Shown: positions 1-11,500, counted from the stretch's first letter. The stretch is DNA of 64,000 bases from Brachionus plicatilis (GCA_010279815.1 QEOQ01000508.1:6936-70935); one strand, 5' to 3'. A program made the numbers and translations. Notes: generated from the sequence alone by a model not told the origin.

Positions 1-668
1 ATTGTAAACAAAATATATTAAAAAAAAATAAATAATGTAGATTATTATGAATTTTTAAATTTTTTATATATTTATGAAAATAAAATACATTACAAAAAAT
101 TCTTCAAATTTATGTAAGCATGTTTGTTACCTTTATTCACAATTTTTAAAAAAAATATATATCTAACGTCTCGTTACTCGCATATTAAAAGCTCTGCTTC
201 AAGTATCTTACAATTAAAATAAGGGAGAATGGTGTCAATTCTCGCTGATGATATTAAAATAATTAAAAATTTTAAAAAAGATGAAAATAAATCAATATAA
301 TATTTCTTATATGTATAATTACTAATCCAGGATTCTTTCTAGGCCTGGATAAATACTTTAAAATATTTTAAAATTTTTACAATTAAATAAATAAAATTCA
401 GTGGTAACCATGAACGATTTCCCATGACAAAGTTCGATTCAAACTTGGTTTTCAAGCTCTTTCTATTACAAATATATAAGAAGTGCAAAGCACAATACAT
501 CTGGAGAATTATAAAAAAATAAAATAATTGTTTTAAAAAGAAATTAAATTTTAATCAAAATTTTTGATAATTTAGCATGCCAGATTAGAAGATTTTTAAA
601 AATTATCTTGAGTCATGAAATTTTGATCATTAAAGCAAACATTCATGTTATTTTGATTTATTTCAAAA
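1..668. other. Non-coding left flank
   Basis: AT-rich sequence without a convincing exon. A weak tRNA-like pair of boxes around 395-445 was considered and rejected. The stretch leads into the receptor gene whose ATG is at 669. Confidence 0.5.
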
Positions 669-1682
669 ATGAATAATCTTACAAATTCAACAATTTCTTC
701 TCAAAGCTCACTTAGAAAAAACCTATTGTATTTTATTCAAAATATTGGTTTTGTATACATAGTGCCACCCATATGTTCAATAGGCTTTTTGCTCAATATT
801 TTATGTATTATAACATTTATTCGATTGTGCAAACAAGGAAATATTTTCAAATACTTTCTGGTTAAAACAATTGCAGAAAGTATTGTCCTATTCACCGGAG
901 CTCTAATTCCTTTAGGATTTTGTATTCAGTGTTCTGTATATCAAAGTTTGCCTCAAATGATTCACCGATACATTCTTGTTGGCTATTTGATACCAGTTTC
1001 TTACACATTTTCCGGATTTTGTGAAATTGTGATCACAGTTGATCGAATTTTGATTCTAAAAAATAAAGAGAAGAACAGCATCTCTTATAAAGTAGTAATG
1101 ATTGTCATTTTAATCTTAAGCGTTTTTATGTTCATACCGCTACTTTTTTCACGATATCTAAAAGAGCTGCCCGAAAGCAAATTTGTATTAGTGCGCACAG
1201 CATTTGGTTCTTCTGCTGACTTTTCGATTTATCTTTCTATAACAGTTTTGGTTCGGAATACATTTTTCTTTGTCAGCTTAGTTGTGAGTAATATTTTATT
1301 GCTTGTGCAATTTAGGAAATATATTGACAAAAAATATAAATTGTTCAATGGTTTAACAAGATCCAAAGACTTATCGAATTCATCAAGTGTGAAAAGTGAA
1401 TCAAGCAACAATAAAAAAGATGATCCTGAAAAACGATTGACCATAATGACGCTTACCCTTAGCCTTATATTTATACTTAGCCGAGGCCTACAAACAGTTG
1501 GTTCTATTTCCTCAAGTATTGACAAAGGAAATCAAATTCAATTCAATCCATTTACAACTATTTTTAGTTTTTGCTCGAATATAGTAAATTATTTGGTGTA
1601 TTCGTCAAGTTTTTTTTTTCATTTTTATTATAATAACCCTTTTTCAAAAGAATCAAAAAGTTTATTCAAAATTTTTAAATAA
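669..1682 (+). CDS. Seven-transmembrane G-protein-coupled receptor, divergent rhodopsin-like
   Basis: Single-exon ORF of 337 residues. Seven hydrophobic segments are visible (roughly residues 28-52, 63-85, 100-127, 142-160, 185-212, 257-273, 293-315). The N-terminus is short and carries two N-glycosylation sequons (NLT, NST), as expected for an outside N-terminus. At the end of TM3 the DRY motif reads VDRI, so Asp-Arg is kept and Tyr is lost. TM7 carries an N-x-x-x-Y-like stretch (NIVNYLVY). The third cytoplasmic loop is Ser/Lys/Asn-rich. I see no cysteine in extracellular loop 2 to pair with the one near TM3, so the usual disulphide seems absent. The ligand cannot be assigned; a lineage-expanded peptide receptor is the likeliest class. 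Confidence 0.75.
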   Translation: MNNLTNSTISSQSSLRKNLLYFIQNIGFVYIVPPICSIGFLLNILCIITFIRLCKQGNIFKYFLVKTIAESIVLFTGALIPLGFCIQCSVYQSLPQMIHRYILVGYLIPVSYTFSGFCEIVITVDRILILKNKEKNSISYKVVMIVILILSVFMFIPLLFSRYLKELPESKFVLVRTAFGSSADFSIYLSITVLVRNTFFFVSLVVSNILLLVQFRKYIDKKYKLFNGLTRSKDLSNSSSVKSESSNNKKDDPEKRLTIMTLTLSLIFILSRGLQTVGSISSSIDKGNQIQFNPFTTIFSFCSNIVNYLVYSSSFFFHFYYNNPFSKESKSLFKIFK

Positions 1683-2219
1683 AATTTTTTTAATGCTTAT
1701 AAAATAATTTAATAAATTTAAGCGACGTTTTATTTTTATATGTTTCATTTAGATAAAAATTAATAAATGTTGTTAGTCTGTTTTTAATAAAAAAATAAAA
1801 AATCTTTCCATTAATTTTACTTATTTTGTTTCAATTCGAAAATCTTAATATCTTCAAAATTTATTTCCTTAATTTTTTTACTATGCTGATCAAGTTTGAT
1901 TGACATATTAATTTGAACCTTAATTAAATATTGTTCTAGAAAAAAATTAAGATCCTTTTTTTAAATCTAGAAAAAATCATGATAAATTCTAATTAATTTG
2001 TGACAGCCGGTTTCAAAAACATTTATTTCTAATTTTTATCTTAAATTTTTGGAAGTCAGTCAGCTAATAATTTAATCAAAAAAACTTTCAATGTTTATAC
2101 ACCATTTAAATATAAAAGCAAAAAAAATTATAATTGTAAATATTTTGATATTGATAAAAATAAAAACGCTCCCAATTAAAATAAAAATAAATCTAAAATT
2201 AATTAAAATTTGTCAAAAA
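1683..2219. other. Intergenic spacer and probable 5' leader
   Basis: Very AT-rich. The frame of the next gene is open upstream to an ATG at 2091, but those 43 codons are almost only Lys, Ile, Leu and Asn, as translated AT-rich leader would be. I therefore treat them as probably untranslated. Confidence 0.4.
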
Positions 2220-4274
2220 ATGTTCAACGAAACCGAAACTATCGAGAATCTCGAAGAATTAAATGCAAAAAGCAAAGAACTTCAAGTTGAAGAATTCGAT
2301 CACGAAGATGAAATATTCAGGAATCTTGAAAAAAGAATTTTAAAGAATTCATTTAAAATATTATTAGCTTCAATTTTAATTACGGCCATTTACACACGTT
2401 TAAATTATCTATACACAAATTCACTATCCGAGTCAAATAGTGTTATCCAAAAATTTTACCAAAATTTTTTTACATCAAATATCAATATTGATTTTCCACA
2501 ACATTTCTTACCACATTTAATTTCACTTACAAATAATCCTGAAATTTCCAGCTTTGAAGAACTGATAGACAAAAAAGACAACTACACCAAAGATTATGTT
2601 CTTCATGCCATTTCTAGTCTCAAGCTTAAACTCTATCAATTTAAAAAACTTAAAAACAAGGCTAAGCTTCCTTTTGATCACCTTTTTGCTCCAATTTTAA
2701 CAAATGATGAACAAGACTCCGCAGAAAGTGTTTATGAACCTAGAGAAGAATTCATCAATGAAAGTGTCTGCTTTTCGATCTTCTACAAACAGTACAACCC
2801 TGGATTCAGGCGTACTCATGGTGTATTCAAAAATGTATATGCTTATTTGACTGGCATCAATTGTGTGGATTCAATTGATGAATATGACAGTAATTGTGAT
2901 GGGTACCAGTTATTTCTAAACAAAAGTACTGAGCCTGATTTAGATTTAATAAAGTGTATTACTGATCAATTTGATATTAAATCAATCAAATATGAACTCA
3001 ATTTGTTCAATCACAATTTAAAACAATTTGTTTACATAAATTTTTATGTTTTGTATTTTCCTTCAGGTGGTTTTTTGCACAAAATTCAAGTTGACATTAT
3101 TGACTTTGATCGAAGTTTGTGCATTTTTGGAAGGGTGACGCAGAGCTTCTTTAAAAAGGCACTTTGCTTATTTGTAATAATATTGATATATTTGATATAT
3201 TTAGTACTTTTTATTAGAAGATTAATAATATATAAAATGGCACTATTCATTAAATTTACTTATTTGACCGATTTTTGCATAATGATGGTTCTGACAAGGC
3301 TATTTTATATTGAATTTAGAATTTATTTTGAGGCAGGTCACAATTTAAAAAATTATTTCAGTGAGCCTTACAAATACTATTCTTTCTATGAGGTTTCCTG
3401 GTTTTATAGACGCTTTGATCTGCTAGTTGGTATAATTTACGCATTTTGCTGCTTTGAAATTACCATCTACAGTCGTTTTAATGAAATGATATCAAATATT
3501 GTGATGACTTTTCAAAAATCCTATTTGGATTTAATTGGATTTTTTATTATATTTTTTGGTCTAATTCTAAGCTACGCTCTTGAGCTTCAATTTCTTTATG
3601 GAGGAAATTTTAGCGGGTTTTCGACATTTTTAAAATGTTTTTCCACCTTATTCAGGTTTATGTGGGGTGAAATAGATATTTTTGCTCTTCTCGAGCATGA
3701 TAGAAAATCGTTTTATTTTTTTGCGTCATATCTTTTGGTAATGATTATAATTATGTTTAATTTAATGTTGGCTATTATTTTAGGAACATATGATATGGTT
3801 AGAAAGGATCCAACATGTCGAGACTCTTCCATGAAATTGGACAAATTTATTTTTCTTTTCACTGAGAGATTTATTAAGAAAAATTTTCCCAAATTTTCTA
3901 TCCATTTGCATCAAATATTCAATTTTCGATCTATAAACAGGCTTTATTGCGTCCAAGATATTGAGAGAAAATTTACTGAAAATGGCTTCGAAGAAGAAAA
4001 AGTAGCAGAAGTTCTGAAAGAATTTAAGCTAAGAAGTGAACACCAAATTGACAATTTTAAAGTCGAGACTTTGATAAAACGAATGTTTGAAATTGAGTAT
4101 GATCATAAGCCTAAGTTGAGAATAAATGATGAAGAGTTGGCTGATGAATATGTAACTAATGATGAATGGACACATCTCTTGATTAAATATAATAATTTAG
4201 AAAATTACTGTACCCTCATTGAAAAAAGGCTAGATGTGATGAAAAATTTTATGAATATCAAATCAAATAACTGA
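2220..4274 (+). CDS. Polycystin-2-like (TRPP) cation channel
   Basis: Intronless ORF of 684 residues from the preferred ATG at 2220; an upstream in-frame ATG at 2091 would add 43 low-complexity residues. The order is that of TRPP channels: a cytoplasmic acidic N-terminus, a first membrane helix (near residues 41-60), a large extracellular polycystin domain of about 230 residues, five further helices, and a pore loop before S6. The pore reads FRFMWGEIDIF, where polycystin-2 proteins usually have a Leu-Gly-Asp filter, so the filter is altered to Trp-Gly-Glu. S6 is NLMLAIILGTYDMV, close to the family's NMFLAII-TY pattern. The C-terminus is about 110 residues with a possible short coiled coil and no EF-hand that I can recognise. 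It is shorter than vertebrate PKD2. A role in ciliary or sensory cation entry is inferred from the family. Confidence 0.85.
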   Translation: MFNETETIENLEELNAKSKELQVEEFDHEDEIFRNLEKRILKNSFKILLASILITAIYTRLNYLYTNSLSESNSVIQKFYQNFFTSNINIDFPQHFLPHLISLTNNPEISSFEELIDKKDNYTKDYVLHAISSLKLKLYQFKKLKNKAKLPFDHLFAPILTNDEQDSAESVYEPREEFINESVCFSIFYKQYNPGFRRTHGVFKNVYAYLTGINCVDSIDEYDSNCDGYQLFLNKSTEPDLDLIKCITDQFDIKSIKYELNLFNHNLKQFVYINFYVLYFPSGGFLHKIQVDIIDFDRSLCIFGRVTQSFFKKALCLFVIILIYLIYLVLFIRRLIIYKMALFIKFTYLTDFCIMMVLTRLFYIEFRIYFEAGHNLKNYFSEPYKYYSFYEVSWFYRRFDLLVGIIYAFCCFEITIYSRFNEMISNIVMTFQKSYLDLIGFFIIFFGLILSYALELQFLYGGNFSGFSTFLKCFSTLFRFMWGEIDIFALLEHDRKSFYFFASYLLVMIIIMFNLMLAIILGTYDMVRKDPTCRDSSMKLDKFIFLFTERFIKKNFPKFSIHLHQIFNFRSINRLYCVQDIERKFTENGFEEEKVAEVLKEFKLRSEHQIDNFKVETLIKRMFEIEYDHKPKLRINDEELADEYVTNDEWTHLLIKYNNLENYCTLIEKRLDVMKNFMNIKSNN

Positions 4275-5613
4275 TAGCAAACATTTTTAATATATACAAA
4301 ATTTGTGATATTTAACAGTAGAAGGGCCAAACGAGTCATTTAGTTCGTTTTTTAAAAACTCTCATATCTTTTGAATAGATTTTTCAAATTAATAAATAAA
4401 TCTTTTGATTTTATCTTTTCTTTAAAAAAAGATTACTCTTAGCATTTTGCATTTTTCATTAAAAAAGTCCAATACAATATTTAAAACATGGATTTTATTC
4501 TTCAGATTTTTCTGTAATTTTTAAAATGTCGAACAAACAATATTTCATTTAACAGTACAGTTTAAAGAAAAAATTTAAAGAAATTTTTACCAATATTGAT
4601 TATTTTTAATCAAATTGTGTGTTAATTTAGAATTGAAAATTTAATTATTTGTTATTCTTAATTTTCAATTACTTTAAAAATTAATCAATCTAAACATGTA
4701 AGTTGGATTTCTTTAAAATTCAAAATTCAAAATTATTTAAGTAGCAGTGACACATTTTTAACATTTAAATAAAATAAATTTACAAATTTGTTCAGTCTTT
4801 CACCTCTGGTAAGACGCCTGATCTGTGGAAACGAGCCCAAGTCACGCCTTATTTCAAGAAAGGTAGCAGAAGTCTGATAATCAATTATAGACAAATTTCC
4901 CTAACTACATTGCCCTGAAAGATCATGGAACGAATCATAAGAGACGTCTCCGCAAGCCTGCTTGCTTATTATTATTATTAAATTGAAAAATTACAATATA
5001 TCATAGAGACTTCAAAAAAGAGATTTCAAAATATTGATATTTTATATTTTTATATGATATTTTATTTGATCATTAACATTTTCTGTGTTAATTAAAATCG
5101 ATTTTAATTTTTTAGATTTGGTGTAACATATTTTTTTCATCTTGTTTCATCATCAAAGTTTAAAAAGCTCAATTTTTTGATTTAAATCAATGAAAAATTT
5201 TTGGAAGATTTGTATGAAAATTCACTACGCCATTAATTTTTAAAATTACTTTTTAAATATTTTGTATTGTAAAAACACGAAAAACGGCTTGGTGCTCCTG
5301 TAGTTAATTATATTATTTTTTATTAGAATTTCTATAAATTTATTAAAGCTTCGTTTGGTACTTAAAAAAATGACTGCACAAAATTTATAAAAAACAATCA
5401 TATTATAAAAATGTTTTAATTATTTATTTTATATGTTTTTAAAAATTTGTAAAATTTTTTTTTAATTCATAAATTTAGACACTTTTTAAATTCACATATA
5501 AATTCATAGTTTTAAATAAATTTTTTTGATTGATTTAATTAAAAAATCTACTTCAAGTAAAAAAATTTAATTTTAACAAATTTTGGTAAACAAAAACAAG
5601 AAATATTAAATTC
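4275..5613. other. Intergenic region between PKD2-like gene and CFAP410
   Basis: AT-rich and non-coding apart from the LINE remnant at 4791-4981 listed separately. Confidence 0.5.
4791..4981 (+). mobile_element. Fragment of a non-LTR retrotransposon reverse transcriptase
   Basis: A GC-richer patch that translates into the N-terminal part of a CR1/Jockey-type reverse transcriptase: P-D-L-W-K-R-A-Q-V-T-P followed by KKGSR, NYRQISL and KIMERIIRD. One in-frame TGA interrupts it (before KIMERI) and it runs into a short (TTA)n stretch. This is a dead 5'- and 3'-truncated copy. It precedes, in RT order, the segment carried by the LINE at 31040-32345. Confidence 0.75.
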
Positions 5614-6553
5614 TCATGAATTTTTCAGTTTTTTACATTGATGAATAACTTGGTCAAGCTGGTTAAAATTCAAGTTTTCTAACAAAATAAGAATAGCTGA
5701 CAAAACATTATCATTCTTAAATTTGAAAAAAAATTTCAAATTTTATCCAGATCACTTATTGCCAAAAAAATTACTTCTATTTTTTCTTTCGAAATTTCAT
5801 CCTGCGTGCTGTCTATCTGTGAATAAGCATCATTATCCAAATCAAAATTTGAAGCTAAATTATTTTTTTCAGTCTCATCAATTGATTTAGAATCATCAAT
5901 TACAGAATTGTCCCCATTTGCTAATTCATCACTTTTAAGCGGCAGGATCAACTTATCAAGCTCAATTGAATCAGGAGGATAATTAAAATCTTCTCCGACT
6001 TCAATTGCTTGTTGAACTTCTTCTTCAGTAACAACTTGAAGATTTTTTAGAATTTTTAGGCATTTTCAAATGAATAATTTTACTTGTATTATCTAAGTAT
6101 TCCAAACAGGATAAGTTCTTTAAAACATTAAGTCTGTAATTTTCGGATTCGGTGCAAGGATTTTCGTCTAACCACAGTATTTTCAAATTTTTTAGGCCTT
6201 TAAGGTAAAAAATCTCATTCAATCGTTTTATCTTGTTATTCCTTAAATACAATTCACGCAAGCTTTCGCAATATTGAATGTCTTTTAGGGAGCTAATTTT
6301 ATTTGCACTATTTAAATAAATTTTAAGCTAAATTTTGAAGAAAAAAAATTTCAATTACCTTAAAATTAATATTTCAAGATTTGGCATTTCTTTCACCAAA
6401 GAAACATCGTTAAAATCAGAAGCCCTTAAATTGAGTGAAAGGATCTAAATTTTCAAAGTTAGAAAAAAAATACCACAAATTCAACTTTTTAACAGTTTCA
6501 AGATTTTTGCTCTTATTGCCTTGCAATGCGATATCAACTGTAAGCGAGTCCAT
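5614..6553 (-). CDS. CFAP410: CFAP410 (C21orf2) leucine-rich-repeat ciliary protein
   Basis: Five exons on the minus strand: 6553-6494, 6444-6359, 6307-6084, 6034-5775 and 5715-5614, with introns of 49-59 bases. The junctions keep frame and give 243 residues against about 256 in human. The LRR region reads LRELYLRNNKIKRLNEIFYL followed by KGLKNLKILWLDENPC, very close to human CFAP410. After the LRR cap comes VTEEEVQQAIEVGED, a variable acidic linker, and the conserved C-terminal helix NVLSAILILLENLNF. An in-frame TGA lies just upstream of the ATG at 6553, which fixes the start. The family acts at the ciliary base and basal body, with NEK1 as partner in vertebrates. It is divergent from ARMC7, with 232 bases between the two ATGs. 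Confidence 0.9.
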
Positions 6554-6785
6554 TCTAGGTCAACTGATAAGTAATAAAATCCATCAAAATTGAACTTTAA
6601 ATTCAAAATAAAACTTTCAAAATTTTCAAAATTGCATGAATTTTAAATTTCAAATTAATCATTTTTAGTTGTCATTGAGACAAGAAAAATTATGCTGAGA
6701 TTATTAAAAGTTTGATTTGAAACTTGAGAAAAAATTTAGCTTATATCTTAATAAAATGAAAAATTTTTTAAATTTATATTAAAAA
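6554..6785. promoter_or_regulatory. Shared intergenic promoter region of CFAP410 and ARMC7
   Basis: Only 232 bases separate the two divergent start codons, so both promoters must lie here or overlap the neighbouring gene. No individual element can be named from the sequence. Confidence 0.4.
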
Positions 6786-7397
6786 ATGTTTTCAACTCCA
6801 AATTCTTTAAAAAAGCGGACTGGTAAAGCTGATCTAGATCGATATACCTACTTAAAAGAATTGCTTGAAGAGTACAAGTCAACTGGCGAAGAAGACAAAA
6901 AAGAGCAAGTTATTGCTAATCTTGGGAATTTTGCCTATGATCCAATAAATTATGAATACTTCAGGCGATTGGATATTAATGAAGTTTTTTTGGAAAATTT
7001 AATCAATTATAAAAGAAACAATAATTTCAATTTGAAAATTTTACATTTCTCAATTGCTGCTCTGTGTAATCTTTGCTTAGATCCAAAAAATAGGGAATAT
7101 TTAGTAAAGCATAATTTTGTTAATCTTGTTTTAAATTGTTTAGCAATCGAACCAACAATTGATCAAATTGAGTTGATTTTAAATGTTTTTACTATTTTGA
7201 TATTTATGACCGACAATAGTAATGAACCAGAAGAAGTCGATTCTTCTGAATTAGACAAAATAAAAACTGAAATTCGTAATTTTAGAAATGACAAAATCAA
7301 TTTTAATCTTTTAATTTTTAAATATGCTAAATCAGCTAATAAAAGATTGTCCAACTTGGCTTGTTTACTATTAAAAAATTTAAATTTATCAGAATAA
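6786..7397 (+). CDS. ARMC7: ARMC7, armadillo-repeat-containing protein 7
   Basis: Intronless ORF of 203 residues (human about 198). The sequence follows ARMC7 along its length: KEQVIANLGNFAYDPINYEY near residues 38-57 and AALCNLCLDPKNREYL near 88-103, where human ARMC7 has almost identical blocks. Alpha-helical armadillo repeats make up the whole protein, ending with NLACLLLKNL. An acidic insert (EPEEVDSSE) lies in the last third. The family has been linked to spliceosome-associated complexes; function here is by homology only. Nothing suggests decay. Confidence 0.9.
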   Translation: MFSTPNSLKKRTGKADLDRYTYLKELLEEYKSTGEEDKKEQVIANLGNFAYDPINYEYFRRLDINEVFLENLINYKRNNNFNLKILHFSIAALCNLCLDPKNREYLVKHNFVNLVLNCLAIEPTIDQIELILNVFTILIFMTDNSNEPEEVDSSELDKIKTEIRNFRNDKINFNLLIFKYAKSANKRLSNLACLLLKNLNLSE

Positions 7398-7456
7398 AAA
7401 TATGGTTGATTCCAAAATTTTTTTTATTAGATTATTTATAAAAAAATTAAAGAGCT

Positions 7457-7618
7457 TCACATGAAAATAAAATATCGATTTTTCAAAATATTTAACTTCT
7501 CTCTAAAATCGAGTAAAAAAACTTTTATATTTGACAGATTAATTTCAAACCCTTTCTTAAGCAAGGTTTTCACTTCCTCAAAGTAATTCACCGAATCGAA
7601 AATTAAATTAAAAGACAT
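7457..7618 (-). CDS. Small ORF or terminal exon, unknown
   Basis: Reading the minus strand, a good acceptor (TTTTTCAG) is followed directly by ATG and 53 codons of balanced composition ending in TGA at 7457. The peptide (starting MSFNLIFDSVNYFEEVK) looks helical and unlike translated AT-rich spacer, but I do not recognise it. It may be the last coding exon of a small gene with a 5' exon further right (7.7-8.3 kb), tail to tail with ARMC7, or a chance ORF. Confidence 0.3.
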   Translation of the reverse strand: MSFNLIFDSVNYFEEVKTLLKKGFEINLSNIKVFLLDFREKLNILKNRYFIFM

Positions 7619-8558
7619 CTGAAAAATTTTATTTTAAAATATCTATTTTAAAGAAATATTTTATAAGCAAGTTTATTCATGTTTTAGTTTGTAATAAAAT
7701 AAGGCAATAAGAATTAATTTTTTAAAATTTTATTTTATCTTCAATATTATTCTCTTTCAAGAATTTTCTTTCTAGAGTTATGGATCGGAGGCCATTTTAC
7801 TCGATCTATCACTCGAGCGATCTCTGAAATAAGTATTTTGCACTCACCGAACGATTTAGATTAGAAAAATTAAATTTTGATACATATTATTTAAAATCAT
7901 CATAAATTTTAAATCATCAAATTATGGAATTCTGTGCCAATTAAAAAAGTTGAATCACCCATGGTAAATATCAGGTTTTGACTTCTGAATGAACTAAACA
8001 CACTCCTTTGATATAGCCATCACAGCTTTAGTCACAAATTCTATTATATTATATACAAATTAATAAGATATAAAAAAATCTACAATTATATTATTCTCTT
8101 AATTTTTTTTAAAATTAATTTTTTTGTCATGTATCAATCTAAGAGAAAATTAATAAAAATAAACAAAACTAAAAGAATACATTTTGATAGAAAAACATTT
8201 AAAAAAAAATCATTCATTCTGAAAATAATTTTATTATAAATTTACCAATATTCATTTTTTCAATATTTTATCCCTTTAAAAAAACAAATAAAAATGATTA
8301 ATACAAAATTTATGTCTTATTCGAGCGCTGAATATATATTCATTGTAAAGTTGAGCAATAATAAAATTGTGTTGAACTGAAAGCAAAAATCCCTCTTGAT
8401 CATAAAAATTGAATTAATTTAAATAGGACAATTACATTTTACTCAGAAATCACGTGACTATTTTATATATTCACTAGGATTTGCAATAATTTAAATTTTT
8501 TTCCTAAAATACGTGTAAAATTAAAAATATTCAAAACGAATAAAAAAATATTTAAAAA
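7619..8558. other. Intergenic region before NBAS
   Basis: Mostly AT-rich. A short GC-richer patch at about 7775-7855 (minus strand) contains GGTGAGTG and TTATTTCAG, as a donor and acceptor would, but they are only about 20 bases apart and no reading frame is open. I see no gene in it. Confidence 0.4.
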
Positions 8559-11500
8559 ATGATTGATTCTCAAACTGACAAAACAATATTGTATGATGTA
8601 AACTCATATACTTTCCCTCATTGGGTGACCGAAATCGGGAAGGATGACAACATATATGTAGAATATCAGAAATCACAACAAAATGGCAGTTAGTTCATAT
8701 TTTCTTTTATTTTTATATTAGGTCAATTTTTTATTTTCAGACATTTTATACCGAATTGGTTCATGGATGAAGGGAAAATTTAGATTCGGAATAAACGAAA
8801 ATACCTTAAGATTTATTTTCAGCTCAAGTAAGCCGTGGAATGCATGGAAAATGGCTATTTCTGAGTAATAATGAATAAATTGATTTTAATTGCTTTAACC
8901 TTTTTATGAATAAGCTACGGGTCTTTTGGACTTTTAAGGGAGAATGCGATCGAATTTTACGAAAGCTTAGATGAAAAATTTACCTGGAGAATAAAAGGTT
9001 ATAAAAATTTATTTTCACGCTCAAAGGAAGGTTTTTTTTTAAATTTAAATGTTTGAAATTCAGATTTGTATTTTTTTTTTAATTTAAATCAAAAAATCAG
9101 TCTCTTTGAGTTTTAAATTTGATTAAATTTTTCTAAATAACTTTTATTCAAGTCGATTGTAATTATACTCGAATCAGCAATCTTTTTTATAACAAACAAC
9201 TTGAAAATCTTGTATTAACTAACGAAAATGGTCAAATTCAATTTTTTGATTTGAATAATGGAAATGAAACACTTAAGTATATTGAGGTAATTGCTTATTT
9301 TTTATAATTATCTTTTAAGAATAATTATCATAAAAACCTTTAAATTAGCTTCCTAGTAATCAAAAATAAAAAAGCTCAAAAATATTGATTTCAAAAATAT
9401 TTTTGAAAATAAGTTTTATAATTTTAAAATGAGTTTCTTTTTGAAAGATATTGAAATAAAAAAAGATTAACAATTTATATTTAATGGGATGTAAAAAAGC
9501 AAGAAAAAAAAGAAAAGAAAAACAAGAAAAAAGATAATTCAATCAATTTTTAAAATTTGAAAAGTCTATTGTGAATTGTGTTGGATTTAAACTCAAAGGC
9601 CAGGGAATTTTTTAGATCCTTTTTGTTACTTCTTTTCTTTGCTTTTTGTTCAATAAGTTAAATCATTTTTAATATAAAATCAACAAAATAATAAATTAAG
9701 TTAATTCTTGTTACATTATATTTTTATTTTTATCCAAAAAAAGTAACAAAAAGGATCGAAAAAAATCCTCGGCCTTTGAGTGTTAAATTAAAACTTAATT
9801 ATAATTAATTAAAGGCTAGTTTTTTTTTTTATTTATTTTAACATTTTTTGTCTTATTTTATATGGTAGCCTGATTTTAAGTTTGCATTTACAGTGAAAGG
9901 ATATATGATTGATATCTTCTTAGTAAGATATTTCGGCAAGTTTTCATGAAGGAGCAAATTATTAGGCAAATTGAATTTTCAGATCAAATTTTAAGATCAA
10001 AACGATCATTTAAAATTTCAAAAATAAATTAATCTAATAAATTTGATAAATTTGAAAAAATAAATACTAAACATTACTAGACATGTTATGTCTAATAATG
10101 GTTCATTAACAAATAAACATCAAAATGATTAGCTTCCAATTTATTTAACAAATACAATCAATAATTTAAACAATTCAATTTAAGTTAATTCAGAAATTCA
10201 AATTTATAACTTTTATATTCATTTATTCAAATTAAAATAATTTTATTTTTTACTTAAACAAATTATGAATTTGAAAGATTAAATTTTTCTGTCTTTAAAT
10301 ATTAAAATCAATTAAAAAATTTAAACCTATTAAAAAAATATTTTTTATCTTTTATTAAAAAAAAATATTACATTTTGTATTTTGATATTAATTTATTTAT
10401 ATAAATGAATTTTAATTATAATTAATGTGATGATGTCTCAGTATTTAATTTAAAAATTGGTGATTCAACTTTTAATATTTTTATCAAATATCACTACGAA
10501 TTTTTATAAAATTTTCTTTTAGGATTAAAATAAACTTTAATTTTTTTTTAACTTTTGAGTATTTGTAAAAATAGTAAGTTCATTAAAATTTTAAACTTAT
10601 TTGAAAATTTTAAATTTTTTTTAATAATCTTGGTTTAAGCCCTGAACTAGCCTGCAGTTTTTACATAAGCTAAATTATATTTATATAATATAATTTATTA
10701 TTTATGTAAAAACTGAAAGAACATAAAAGATAATTAAAAGAACATAAAATTGAAAAAAACAGCCCTTATTTAAATTTTCATTTTAAAAAGCCAGAGGTTA
10801 ATGATTTTGATAATGCCATTTGCAAGTTGTTCTTTATCAACCCTATTCATATGAAATGTCAAAATATGGATGATACTGTACTTCAGTTGATAATTGCTTT
10901 GACATATTCAGGATTTTTCAAAGTGTTCACTATCCGTAAAAACCGAAGCATTGATTTGATCTTTAGACAGTCTTTATTGAACATTGTTCCCAATGGTATT
11001 TACTGCGCTGAAATGAACTCAAAATCAGAATATCTTATTTTGGGAAGTTTTACCAGTACTAACAAACACAACACAAATGGTCTTCATCTTTTTCGGGTTT
11101 TAAATTCGGAGCCATGGATTAAAAATATCAAAATTATCCAAGAAACGAACTCTTCCAAAAAATTAAGTGATAAAAATTTTTCCAAAGCAAATTTTACCAA
11201 AATCGAATATGTGACTAAAATGGAGATTTCGCCCGATGACCAGAACCTTACTGTTGTGTACGTCAGTGGAAGAATAAACATTTATTCTTTGCCAACATTG
11301 AAGCTTTTAAAAGAGTGGTTTATGACTGAGCAGCCTGGATATTATGAAATGAATCCATCTATTGTAGAGAGTCCATATGAGTTAAAAAAATTTAAACAAA
11401 TTTACCACGAACCAGATTATCGAGTCATTGATATTAGTTGGTGGGATACCAAAGTTTTTATAATGACCAGAGGAACTGGGTCGCTTTCTTTGGTCTCTGC

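Larger units (their letters stand above)
9287..10790. other. NBAS intron 4, repeat-bearing
   Basis: GT..AG intron of about 1.5 kb against about 50-120 bases for most other introns of the gene. It contains a fold-back element (9586-9792) and a partial MITE copy (9965-10387), which explain most of its extra length. Confidence 0.7.

Noticed and set aside
395..450. tRNA-like A-box and B-box (CAGTGGTAAC and GTTCGATTC)
   Set aside because: The boxes are too close together, and no acceptor stem or clean T-arm can be paired. At most a degenerate SINE head.
2091..2219. Upstream in-frame ATG of the polycystin-like gene
   Set aside because: The 43 codons are nearly all Lys, Ile, Leu and Asn encoded by AT-rich sequence. 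The Met at 2220 gives a normal acidic N-terminus.
7775..7855. Tiny intron flanked by GTGAGT and TTTCAG on the minus strand
   Set aside because: The interval is only about 20 bases and the flanks have stops, so it is not a plausible intron.
9360..9542. 60-codon minus-strand ORF in NBAS intron 4
   Set aside because: Phe/Ile/Leu low-complexity translation of AT-rich intron.
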